Shown: positions 44,946-56,773 of the stretch, piece by piece
How positions within the stretch are numbered: position 1 is the stretch's first letter
Layout of the letters: every line of letters starts with the position of its first letter
Assembly (NCBI GenBank): GCA_002633005.1
Contig: NMRA01000005.1
Span: 1,290,319-1,354,318, forward strand
Origin: Phoronis australis
Taxonomy: Eukaryota > Phoronida > Phoronidae
Direction of reading: 5' to 3'
DNA length: 64,000 nucleotides
The notes under the pieces: model-generated
Seen by the model: the letters and a program-made list of their open reading frames with translations, nothing else
Databases searched by the model: none
What the model was told of the DNA's origin: nothing
Program-made: the position numbers and the translations under genes

Positions 44946-47900
44946 TTGATCACTCTCCCATGTCCTGAGATACGAAATAGCGGTACACCTTCAGATACAG
45001 TAGGCAGGTTAGCAGCCTCACTTTTGCTCCGCTGGAGATTCATATGTTAGCATCTGTCGGCTGAATACTTTACATTTAATATCATATTTAAGTCATGCTG
45101 GAAAGTACTACTGTTTTGCCGTGGGGTACAATGCTCCAAGGAAGTGGAGTAAGCTAGATAAATATCCATGGGTGTGGGACTTCACCCGGTCTCAACAGTT
45201 ATGAAGCGAAGCCCCTCGTGCACACAGCGCCACAGTTGTACAATCAATATCTTACCTCACTGCTGAGAAATTAGCTGAGATTTATACCAGGTTCCTGTTT
45301 TGAATTTCTTCAACAAATAGGTTAAGGTCATTGGCATTTATAGTTTGATAAGGTGTGGAAACAATGGCCAACAGATTTCGTGTTCACAATTCTAAACTGA
45401 ATCTATGTTTACCTGATACCTTCTTTTCTACCTTATATTAAGGACTTTTGAAACATTTCAAAATGATTAATTTTGTTAATATCTTTAGAAAATTAAATAA
45501 TTATGCACAAACATTTTGATCCCAAATAGACAAAATCTACTTTAGGTTACTTTTGTAACAGGAAAAAACACCCAACGCTTCACACTCAATGACAATTGAT
45601 ATTAATAAAAATAGTCTCTCGTACCTAAAAGGAATCCAGAGAGAAAACGGGCACTAAAAGAAGATAATGAACATTTCACTTCTATTACTGGATGATCCAA
45701 ACCAGTGGCTCTAATTCACAAACGCCTGCTTTAGTGTGGTTTCTAACATTAATGTCTTGGGGAAGATCTAAGATTATACCGAGACCACAAAATCATGGAG
45801 AAGAGTTGGTATGGTAACCTAATCAATGAACTGTGACTACATGAAACAAAAGAACAAGACCAGTGGATCAGAGTGCATTCATAGGTGCAAAATTCAGGAC
45901 TGAGAAGCAGTTTTATTTGTTCCTTATGCACATAAATGCAAATCAGACCTTCATTTACAAGACTCACTGGAGCATCAAGGATATCATGTGGAGGTTTGAC
46001 CAGAATTTACGACAACAGATATTTGATTTGAAAACAACCTTTTTTCATTTTCGACTGTGGATGAAGGGGAGACAGTCTTCTTTCACCACCCTGGGCCTTA
46101 AATCTTTCTATGGAATTTTAGAAGTTAGCTATGACTGACCCTACAGAATTTAGCAGCATTTATTAAATGAGTGCCCAGCAGCGCATGTGTACCTAGGCTA
46201 TGTTCTCTACACACAAGAAACTCTTGAAAACACACGATAACGCAAGTCTTCGCAAGAGAGCGCCATATAGTGCAAGTGAAGCATGTGATCACACCAGCCT
46301 TTCTCGTGACTCAGCTCTGACATCTTTTGGCGCACCCTATACATTGTCATACCGTTGCACGGCATCTGTCCAAAGACATCATCAAACAACTGGTCCCAAA
46401 TGTAATGACACTTGGGCATTGAATGAATGACACATAAGACGTGGGTCGGCGACACTATGGTCCAATTAACATCTATGACAATGAGTCGCTATGGCAACGG
46501 AGCAACCAATCATAACACTCCCACTATCAGGAATGAAAGATGAGGGAAGTGGATGGCACAACCAGGAGTGTCGAGACGATGATTGAGTGTTATTGATTTA
46601 TTAGCACAAGTTAGTAAGTCACATTAAATGATGTTTTAAAACTACGGGGACCCAAAGGATCCTGAGACATTTGAAATTGGTTAATTAATAACTTTTATCA
46701 CCTCCACATTTCTGTCACTTTTTTCATTTTAATGACCATTTTATTCTCTGGAGTATACGTGTCGCGCACACCTGTCTACTCAAGTCTTGAAATCTGTAGC
46801 AGAGGATAACCCCACCATAAGGATGGAGTGGCCTCTTAAGGGCTCATGTCACCAATAATTCTTTAAAAAAGATATCTACGAACAAAGTAAAACATATAAA
46901 AAACAGTTGGAATGCTTTCATTTGGCAAATATGCCGTTATTATTATTATAATATTGTTATTATTGTTATTATTACTCTTATTATTGTTGCTAGAAAGAAT
47001 AAAAAATTGAATATAAGACAGCTTTCATAAACAGTTGTATCAGTCGTTTTACATAATAAATTTTTATCCATCAGAAAGACCAAATTTGGTGACCATCCAA
47101 AAATATTCATGACCTGTTTTAGCATAACCCCATGACTAAGAACATACACCATGGACACAATCCAGGACAGACATTGTTTACACCCAGGCACGTCACGAAA
47201 AAGTACAAATGAAGTAGGCCATAGTTCAATAAAACAGACCCTAATATGATTTTACGAGTGTTTAGCAACTTTTTCACTTTGTCAGCTATTTCACGCAAAA
47301 GTGTTAAATGCTAAAATTGTAATTTTTCAATTTTCAAACAAATACTACCTTCCTACAAAATCACAACTTAATAAAGTCAAGTGTTATTTTAAGCAACTGT
47401 AAAAAGCAATTCATGAGGTCACCAGAAAAACAAATTTTATTGTTGTACTTAGAATGTTATTTTGCCAAAAAATTTTTAATTACTACTCTTTCACTGTATG
47501 CTAAAAGTTAACATTTTTGAAGAAATAAAGTGAACTGAGTTTGATGAAAGAAAACAATCATAAAGGTAACCTAGTTTCACTTACATTTTCACTTTTGTAA
47601 AATTCAAAAATACCAAATGACTGAAACTAATTGAAAACAATAACAAATAAATGACTAATAAAGAAAAACCCATTTCAAGTTTGGAACACTAATCAGGGTG
47701 TGTCCAGTTTTCTTTTCCATGTAATCGGTATCAATACAATAGTCTAATGTTGGATTTTGTCCTATAAGCGTAAACTTTTTGTAGTTTGGAATCTGCGACA
47801 TAAAACTTGATCAAAATATTTCCGCCAAATACCTTATGAAGTCACTCAAGAAACTGATTTTGAATTGCTAAATTTATCCCATAATCATCTTTTTAACCGC

Positions 47901-49890
47901 AACTGTGAAGCCTTTCCTTGCTCAAAACACACAAAACCTCAAATCTGGACTTTACACAACTCGAATCACTGATTATCTTTATCAGATATCAATAAATTTA
48001 CTGCTTGACCTTTAGCCAGACATGACCACATTGCAACACACATCTAAAAATACCTAATATTGCAATAACTCTTCACCAAATCAGCAAACGGTAAGGAAAA
48101 TTGTAGAATTTCAATTTTTCTTGGTAATCCTTTTCTAAATGAAACATAATCTTCAAAAATAATACTTTTGATTCCAATTCAAGGATGGGGATGTGAAAAA
48201 CCACATTCAATATATAAGCCCCTACTGTTACGGCACAGTAAGAAAATGTGCTGACTCAAAAGGAAACCAAAACATGACAGAAAAACCACGTTTCAGGAAA
48301 CAGATTTCAGGAAATCGGATTGACCCTCCAAGGGTAACCAATACAAATTGAATTAATTCAGACACCACACCTTACCAACATAACCACAAACCACGGATCG
48401 AGACAAAGAGACAATTCTTAACAAAACCGCAAGGCCATAAAGCATAATACGGATGACTTCTCATATAGAATTGAAAAAATAAATCCAGTTATACAATGAT
48501 GAAGTGACAATCCATGTTCATTTGAGTATGGCATGGCAAGCTTTGCTGGTTGAAAGAGAGGTCACGATCATTACATAGGATTTACCACTGTAATGAAATT
48601 CAACAGAAACTTGATTAATGGGAATAAAAGTAAATCAATCTAGTCCATTGAGTACTCCCACACAGGTCTTTAACTGTGAATAGGTCTTTATCAACACAAT
48701 CAAGTGCCTCAGCTCCCATTATTGACAACCTAAGTTTACCTTCATTGAATAGACTTCAATATCTTGGTATTTATTTAATAGTCACACACCCATCTAAATC
48801 TTTGCACATAGTAGTTCAAACAGGAAAACCCAAGGGCCTAATATTTAGGCAGTAACATCAGAAATTGTGTTAAATAGGGAACACAAATTTGATTACATCA
48901 CACAATAACAGATATTGGTGAACTGTTACTTATATAGCATTTATTAACCATTGTGTAATAGTATAAATTATACATAACATGATATTACAATAAAGACATG
49001 TGACTCACAGTTGCTCAACAGCTTTTCTTAAGACAAACAACATTGGTGGACAGTATCTTGAAAAACATGCGAATTAACACATAAAAACTATTTACGTTAT
49101 CTATTTTTAACTGATAAGAAAAGGTAATAAAAATGAAGCCATAAACTAAGTAGTAAAAGTCCAATGTAAAAAATATCACGAAATGTCAAGGGCTTATTTC
49201 CATGGTAGTGATGTTAGTAATAAAAATGACTGAATCTATAAATAACTTTTGGCAGCCAGTTTAAAATTTCTGTTTGTTTAAAGAGTTCAAACCCACAGCA
49301 AGACTGACACATGGTGGGTTATGATAACGCCCACTTCTGATGATGATATATCTAACTTTCAACTCAAATTATCATTGGCTGACATAAAAGTGTTCATGAG
49401 TTCAAAAGGGTACGTGAAAAATGTGGCATGGCACTGCTGTAAAGAAATGAACAAAAATCAATGGAACGTCTCACAAAGAAAGGTAAAAGTCAATTTTGTG
49501 AATCATTTCAATGCTATGAGTACGGTTTCGCTATTACCCTTACCTTGGAACATCCTGCTTCACACAATGGCAAGTATTGCGACGTTTCAAAAATTGTGTT
49601 GTGATGCACCTTAGTACCTCTTGTCTTCTTCGTCTATACAGCACCACAGAATGGAGGTCCCAGATAACTTTGGCTTAATGGAACACTTCATACTTCCTGG
49701 TGTATAATGTTACTGTGAAGTGATGGAGCAGAGCTCAATAAAGCTTCAAATAAAATATACCTCCGAGACATCAAATTAAGAAGCACAACTGGCTTCTTAA
49801 CTAATTCTTCTTTATCTATTACAGTGATACTCAATCAATAAAAACCATTCAATTACTGTTTTAATGATCATTACGGCAATTTTCCACTTT
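44946..49890. other. Non-coding stretch
   Basis: A long AT-rich gene-free stretch. The only clear structure is the trinucleotide run at 46934 and fragments reminiscent of family C near 47280-47340. Confidence 0.5.
46934..46990 (+). repeat. Imperfect (TTA)n microsatellite
   Basis: TTATTATTATTATAATATTG and a similar continuation, mostly TTA/TTG triplets. Confidence 0.85.
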
Positions 49891-50058
49891 TTCGCACAAA
49901 AATAATTGAAAAAATTGTCATTTTCCAGTTTCAAAGGCTGGTTGTATTACCACAAATAACTGAAAAACTATCATGCTGGTGACAAACTAAAATTTTCATA
50001 ATCTTTATTTTTACGAAGTAATTTGATAAAACATAATTTCACTTGGCAGCGTGAGCTA
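49891..50058 (+). repeat. Family C interspersed element (C1 form)
   Basis: Starts TTCGCACAAAAATAATTG, includes TCATTTTCCAGTTTCAAAGG, and ends AACATAATTTCACTTGGCAG. Confidence 0.7.
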
Positions 50059-50804
50059 AATAAGTACAGAACAGTCGTTGTATGCACATACGCACCCACA
50101 ACCACACACGCACACGCACACACAGACAGACATACAACAAACCATGCCACAGCACTTGAAAATGAACGACCTCTGAGTAACACATCTTTCAATAGCTGCG
50201 TTCCCATGTATTTTGAAATCCTGGAAATATTCCCGGCAAAATGAATGGGATTAATTCCATAAACAGCCGCGTCCCCAAGGATTCCTGATGACTACCGGCG
50301 GAAAACCGTTTTTCGCCATTCCTCATATCGCATTTTGGTCCTGATAGACCGACCCGAAAAGCGTCGCCTCATTTTCCGGTCAGTGGAAATTCCCGAGAAA
50401 ACCACAAACCTTTGTTTGGCAGGTAACATGGGACTTCACGCCTATACACATTACCTGATGGTGTTAAGTTCCTTTGGCAGACCAGATGTAATTACCATGT
50501 TTATTGCCCCTACAACTTGAATGGATAATAAACTATAGAAATAGCTGATAAAAGCGTGTCAAGTTTATAGTCACTCCCTGTAACCCCCTGGGATTCGATC
50601 ACGAACACTTTACGTTGTGTATTGGTATGCATTGAAACTATACTATGCAAGAATAAAACGTCTAGGAAAATTTGGTGGAATTCAGAATAGCTGGTAAATC
50701 ATGCCTGGCAAAAAAATCTAGAAAAATAACAGGATTACTTCCACTAAATTCCAAATTGGAATCCATAATGAATTTCGCAGTGATAGACCATCTTGAGGAG
50801 GGCG
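50059..50804. other. Non-coding stretch
   Basis: Contains a CA-rich low-complexity run near 50095-50135. No gene recognised. Confidence 0.5.
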
Positions 50805-51118
50805 TACCCGCTCCAAGGCAACCAAATATTTGCGCGCACAATCACTGAGTTATGCTAGTGCACAAATATGCACTTGCGAGTGTGTGGTCCAAAAATACGA
50901 GCGGTCAGTTCAAAATTTTGAGTTTACTAACCTACAGAATAGAGCGTTTAAATCTTTCTTTGAGCGTGCATACAAATTTTCTTGCTCATATCTGTAGGTT
51001 GGTAAATTCGAAATTTTTAACTGTCCGCTCATATTTGTAGACATCCCATTCGAAAGTGCAGGTATGTGTACTCATATAGCTGACAGTGTGGATAAATGTT
51101 TGAGTGCTTTGTACTCAC
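50805..51118. mobile_element. Long imperfect fold-back element
   Basis: The two halves are reverse complements about a centre near 50965. The best-matching inner blocks are GAGCGGTCAGTTCAAAATTT and, complemented, GAGCGGACAGTTAAAAATTT, then TTACTAACCTACAGA and TTACCAACCTACAGA. Weaker pairing continues outward to about 150 bases per arm. No ORF. Likely a MITE; a hairpin transcript is possible. Confidence 0.72.
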
Positions 51119-51507
51119 GACAGCCGAATTTCCTGGGCATTGTTGGGTGGATGATCTCCAGTATCACGCCCGCACACACCAGATGTGCTCAAGGAGCCGT
51201 AACTTTTGTTTTCACTTTTTCGCTCTTTTTATGGATTAGTGAGCGCACTCACATCATTGTCAATAATAGTGTTTCCAGTTTGTAGTCCTAGAAGTCCCTA
51301 AAATTGTTTCGAGTCCATTTTGCCTATTACTTCAGTGTTTGGATATTACATTCGTCATAACAAAAAATCCAAGTTCTAAATCAATGTGAGAGGGCAGTCA
51401 CATCCTATTTTCAAAACTGTGATGTTGGGGACCGAATTCATAGAAACTATTTTCAAAATTTAAAATGCTCATCTTAAATCCTGAAACAAGTTTATTTGAC
51501 TGGCGCA

Positions 51508-51706
51508 GATACATAATACTGACAAGTTCTTCATACACAGTCAATGAGTTACACACCAGTTAACGTTTTCGGCTCTGGGTTCTGCAGCATTTGACAAACA
51601 AATGACGCTGCGAGTAGGTTGGACGTGTGATATCATCCTTATGGGCCATTAACTGGTATGTAACTCATTGACAGTGTATGAAGAACTTTTCAATATTATA
51701 TATTAC
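51508..51706. mobile_element. MITE with about 55-bp inverted repeats
   Basis: The arms include AAGTTCTTCATACACAGTCA against AAGTTCTTCATACACTGTCA, and ATGAGTTACACACCAGTTAA against ATGAGTTACATACCAGTTAA. Pairing extends out to ATAATACTGA and ATAATATTGA. The interior is about 85 bases. TA-rich edges would suit a Tc1/mariner-type MITE, but no clean duplication is visible. Confidence 0.82.
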
Positions 51707-52228
51707 CTTGATTATATGATGCTGTTTCAAGGTAAGGATTCTCCAGGTTCCAAACCATGTGTAGTGTCTTCCTTTAAGTTGGTAACCCGTTGTCATGTGT
51801 ACTAAAGAATTAGCACCAGCATTCTAACTCAATGTTTTGTTTCCTCAAAGTTCACTGAACAGTAGCACTGTAAACGTCATCCATCAAATTTATGAACCTC
51901 GTCTTCCTAAAGCATCCTGTGTTTCTCTGGATCTACTTCAATGAAGCCAGTGAAAATAGTTTGACATGGTCAGATCATAAATCCAACACTACTTTCATGG
52001 GACAAATTATATAATTGAGGGTAGAAAGCAGAATTATAAATCAAAATCCTCTTTGGTATACTGTCTGCCCATAATCTAGATTTACTGTAATCTCCCTGAT
52101 TATAAATATCCCCAGAGGTAAACAGGTGTACATGATTTCCACAATAGATAATCTAGAATCGTGACCATCAGATATTTCAGCGTCTCAGATTTTTTATTTA
52201 TTGACAATTTATGAGCTTACCGGTAATT
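51707..52228. other. Non-coding stretch
   Basis: No gene or repeat recognised. Confidence 0.45.
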
Positions 52229-52582
52229 CTTCGCTTATTTTCGCACACAAAGGATAAGTGGGCATTTTGTAAACTTCAAAGGCTGATTATCATGGTGAAA
52301 TTGGTGGATGCTTTTTCGACTATTGTTTTAAAACATCTACACACTATAAACCAACTTTATAAACTATAAACCAAGTTTATACGGCAAAATTTGGACAAAA
52401 ATTTTATTTTTATTTTTCAAGGGCTTCACAGATTTTTGTGGATGCCCACAATTTTTCCAATTTTTTATGATTGTAGCTGTGGTACAAAACTTAAACGTGG
52501 AAAATCTTAATTAGGTTCTACATATGTTTCATGGAAAAAAGGAAAAATAAAATAAAATTTCACTTGTCAGCCATATTGTGCG
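52229..52582 (+). repeat. Family C compound element (C1-like start, C2 end)
   Basis: Opens like C1 (TTTTCGCACACAAAGG, AACTTCAAAGGCTGATTATC). It then runs through a C1-like middle into the C2 block (GTGGATGCCCACAATTTTTC, TAGCTGTGGTACAAAACTT) and ends AAATTTCACTTGTCAGCCAT then ATTGTG. It suggests that C1 and C2 are pieces of one longer element. Another 3' end lies at about 52670-52710. Confidence 0.65.
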
Positions 52583-55275
52583 AGATTTTATCGCAATAGG
52601 CCAGAGAGTGATATACATATTGGTCCTTGTAATAGACCAACATTTTTAAAATCTTTATTTTGCTGAAAAATCCGACAAAAAAGTTTCACTTGTCTATAAT
52701 ATTGCATGGTAAAAAGTGGTAGCATTACTGTACAGTAAAAATCATGTCAACTTTTGCTATTTTAAATAATTTTCTGTTAGTCTGCCAACAGTCAACCACA
52801 AGTGACACCTGGTGGAGGTAATAAATGCTTTTAGTAATCCACTTTAACATGTGATGTTATTATAAACAACACAGTAGTATAGTTGTGATTAAATATTCTT
52901 CAATGGATTTTTGTGTTCCCTGATTATGATGAAAGAAATTAAACATAAAATTAAATTTAATTAAAATCTGATAGCTGCGGATGTTTACGTTCCCAAAATT
53001 TAAGTCAGACAGGTAGACTATAGCCTGGATATTTTGAAATGATGTACTGCTAGCTCTGTATCTACGTAATCTGGTTAAACACAGATAGAGAACAAACAAC
53101 CCTGGATAGGCATAATTTAAAACCTATAGGGGCATAACAGGATGTTTTCAATTACAAATCATGAGCCATATACAGTAACATATTATTCACCTTAGGCTTT
53201 TTCATGTGATTAACGTCATTCATTCACTAGGAAAATGTCGTGAGTGGCGAAAGGTGAATTATAATGTTTTGTCTTTTTCCTCCATGCAATTAGTGACCAC
53301 TTCCTGGTTTCAATTTGTGCTGAGTCACTAAATGTCAAACAACCGGAAGAATCGAGGTCAACGATTAGTCTTGTTTCGAATTAGTGGTGCAAGTCAGAAC
53401 AACGAAAAGTGGACAATTATATCAAATATAGGCATAATTACATAGAAAAGAAAGGAGACCCTAATTTACTGCGATAAAGGAAAATGGACAGAATTTAGAG
53501 AATGTGACTTCTTTCACAAAATTAAGAGATTTCCAACGGAATTTCCATATTTCAACAGCAGATATACGTAATCCTAATTATCTTTTCATAACCAAAATTA
53601 AGGATACAATACATCAACTTCGACATATTCTGGCTAAATTCCATCAACATAGTTTTACAGCAATCATGATCAAGTAGTTGTTCATTCCTTCTGAAGGTGT
53701 CACTGGTTTTTAAAAACATTAAACACGGTGTGCATTAAGTTACGGAGCTGCAGTATAATTCAGTGAAAAAGGTCAGTGCAATATTCCCAGACCACTATGT
53801 TTAACACTTCAAAATAGTAAAACAGAATTTCGTGTTTGCCAAAATGCATAGTTCTGTTTTGTAACAAAGAAAAACTGGGGTCTCTAAGACAGTTAAAATG
53901 AATGCTGTTCAGATGCGTCACAGTTCATGCGACTTTATAAAAGTTTAATACATAAAAACGCGAGTCACCAACTTAAAAATACAGGGTGACAAAAACAAGG
54001 AAAAGCATTTGTCAGTAAGGTCAAGCAGTCATGAATGAAATGTTTACAATTTCTGATCGTTTATTTTCTAGGCTATTATTAAAAACTCCATGGAGTTTAC
54101 AGACTAAAAGCAAATGCACTGAATTAACAATGATTCGTTTACGCCCACAGAATCTTTGATTATGTACATAGTTAAGACTAATGTAATCAAAGTTGCTTTA
54201 AGTCTGCCATGCATAAAAGCACTAAATATCGACTTCACTTACTGTTACGAAATTGGTCCTTGCTCATGACAGAGATGATTTCAGGCCTCCGAAGGAACTG
54301 ACAATCAATTATTGCAGCAAGTCACTGGAAGTCACTTAAGGTGGGAAGGATAATGCCCTAAATTTTTAACTTACGTTAAGTTAGCTAAAAAACACATCGA
54401 AACCAGTAATGATTTGAGAAAGCGCTTCAGCAAACCCTAAAATTATGGATTTGAGATTGGCGCATGTAAGCATCGAGTGCGACTTTATGCTGCCAGCTCA
54501 TTCAGCATAATTCGTTCAAGATCAGATAAGCGGGGTAATGTTTTTAAGCCCCAAAGTGCTTTGGTTTAAGTATTCAATACTGACAAGTAAACAGGGACGA
54601 AATGCAGCTTAAAAAAACATCTCAAGATGAACATATAAATATATCTTTATTCAGATATACCAAATGGCATAGGTAGTTGCAGCATAAATACATACCCGAA
54701 TAAGTATCGCACTGAAAACAAAATCCAATGCTAAAATAACAACTTAAATGCTTATAGAATACAGTAGAGTTCTTCTAGAGATCACACAGTGCAGCTAAAC
54801 CATTACATTGGCAGTGGTTGTGAATCACGAAGGGATACGAAAATGAGCGATTTATGTAAAAAAAATCTGTTACTTAAGCTACCTTAACTTAAGAACTGTC
54901 GTAGATATCATTTTCTAAAACAGTCAGTTCCTTCCATGCATAGAAGTTGTCTTTCATCTGAGGAAGGAACAAGTTGACGAGACCAGTTTCATAGCAGAAA
55001 GAATCTAAAGTTTGATGAAACACGGGCTAACGACAGCTTTAAAGGTATCTACTGCTGCAGCTACTACACGAAAATGCCACCAACCCCTAACCTAAGTACT
55101 GCAATGGTTGAATAAAGCAAGTTGTTGCCATGAACACTTAATTCTAATCTGTTAAGACAGATAAGAAATGAATCAGTTTGAAAAGGTTCAATTTAATATG
55201 TTTTAAGGTGTTAAATACCAACCATTTCCAAGTGATAGTGAAATGAAGCCTTGGATCGAGTAATAAGATAACACT
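52583..55275. other. Non-coding stretch
   Basis: No supported gene; AT-rich, with no recognised array. Confidence 0.5.
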
Positions 55276-55520
55276 GTATGCTCACACCCAGGGGGCTCAG
55301 GGGGCTCAAATGAGTGCTCCCCCCCGTTTGGCGAAGGGGCAAAAAGGTCCACCTCAGAGAAAAAAGTCCAAGGACAAGAGACAAAAATCCACTAAAAACG
55401 GCAGGAATTTGGCAAATGCACAATTCATGGCTATGAACGTTCCAGTTTTTTTAGTAAAAGGTTCACGTTCTCAAAAATTCGAGCACCCCTATATTTTAGG
55501 CTGAGTGCGTGCATGCACTG
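55276..55520 (+). mobile_element. Family B MITE
   Basis: Starts TATGCTCACACCCAGGGGG and ends, complemented, GTGCATGCACGCACTCAGCC. Shares CACCTCAGAGAAAAAAGTCC and ACAAAAATCCACTAAAAA with the other copies. Orientation as at 40368. Confidence 0.75.
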
Positions 55521-55761
55521 AGATCCTGGAAGCATACTGCCTATAAATGTCAAGTTTAGGATTGTACAGTTCTCGACCAGTGATTCATTGGAAGTCATGT
55601 GATTGTATCATGACCTACACATAGGAAAATATAGGTCACACGGCAAAACTGGTTATATCTCTTCTACCTTCAGCTACAATCAGATTGACCTTTGACATCA
55701 GTCCTTTTTTGCATGTTTTTCCCAATAGTCAATAACTAATAATCAAGAAGCACAGTGGAGA

Positions 55762-55836
55762 CAGTGTGGCTTAGAGGTATGAGCTCCGGAATCCTATTTG
55801 GGAGACCCGGTTAGAATCCTGGCTTTACTGGCTGAC
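55762..55836 (+). mobile_element. tRNA-derived SINE head (degraded)
   Basis: Begins CAGTGTGGCTTAGAGGTATG, giving an A-box-like TGGCTTAGAGG. It has GGTTAGAATCC as a B box with changes from GGTTCGAATCC. The first 13 bases match the element at 56695. The body downstream has no recognisable LINE tail. Confidence 0.6.
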
Positions 55837-56499
55837 ATTCCAGCATTGCACATAGGTGTCTCCTACTCCTTTGAGCTCCGTCTTACTTGTGAATGTGTGC
55901 AAGGGAGTGAATGAGAACCTGGATGTAATGCGAAAGCGATTTCTGGGGCTGTGCTCATATTTTGTAAAAGCATAAATGTTATATTTTTTAATTGTACGCT
56001 TAAAGCAACTCAATACATCTTTCTTTGAGAAAAGACACCCTCCATCACATCAAACAACTTTTGATTTTGGCAAATTACCATTTTGAAACTGGTTTCAAAT
56101 CGTTCCTCAATCAAACTGGAAGTGATATCAGCGCTTCAGTCAACAAGTATTGCTTTAGACCAGGCTCTACCAGTTGGCTTGTCATTTTATGAGCAGGGTA
56201 CAGTCTCAAATTGAACTGTCAGTATTTGCCAATCCAGAAATCACTTCACGTCCAAGTGAGGGTCACGATGACACCAAGTTCATAGTGTAAAGTGGCCTAA
56301 TCAAAAGTCCGTTTCCTTCATCGTTCATAGTTGCTTTAATTAGGAATTGTAATCGAGCAAAACAATAGAGATCTAACACTATGCTGGTGATTTTTGCACA
56401 TCGACTGGTACACAAAAATATTTGATAGGCTACTTAAAAAACTAATGCACATTATGTACCTTCAACATGAAGGAGTTCTCTAACAGATGCTTGCTGTAC

Positions 56500-56592
56500 A
56501 CCTTATTTACGCAGTCCCCATTTTAGCAGTGAGCCTCTTTTTAGGACCTAAAAAGAGGCTCACTGCTAAAATGGGGACTGCATGAATAAGGT
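56500..56592. repeat. Near-perfect palindrome, 35-bp perfect arms
   Basis: Arms 56511-56545 and 56547-56581 are exact reverse complements about a single A at 56546. The outer end reads GCAGTCCCCATTTTAGCAGT and the centre CTTTTTAGG-A-CCTAAAAAG. Beyond one mismatch and one G-T pair, complementarity continues to 56500 and 56592. Confidence 0.95.
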
Positions 56593-56694
56593 CTATAAGG
56601 AATTTATTCCTCCCAGCACCAACCCCTTCTGAAAATCAAGTCCATTTTTAATCGAACCTTAAAAAAATACCTAAGAAATTACGAATCTGAGGAG

Positions 56695-56773
56695 GCAGTG
56701 TGGCTTAGGGTGATAAGTGCCCGCTTTCTAATTACTCGAGGTCATGGGTTCGAGTCCAACTGGGTCACACTGC
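56695..56773 (+). mobile_element. tRNA-derived SINE head (Arg/TCT-like)
   Basis: 5' GCAGTGT and 3' ACACTGC pair perfectly as an acceptor stem, CTTA/TAAG forms a D-stem, and GGTTCGAGTCC is a perfect B box. The anticodon-loop-like TTTCTAA resembles tRNA-Arg(TCT). The anticodon and T stems are broken (GGG faces CCAAC), so this is not a working tRNA. Confidence 0.65.

Noticed and set aside
56695-56773. Functional tRNA gene
   Set aside because: The acceptor stem and B box are good, but the anticodon and T stems do not pair, and a related degraded copy lies nearby, so a SINE head is more likely.
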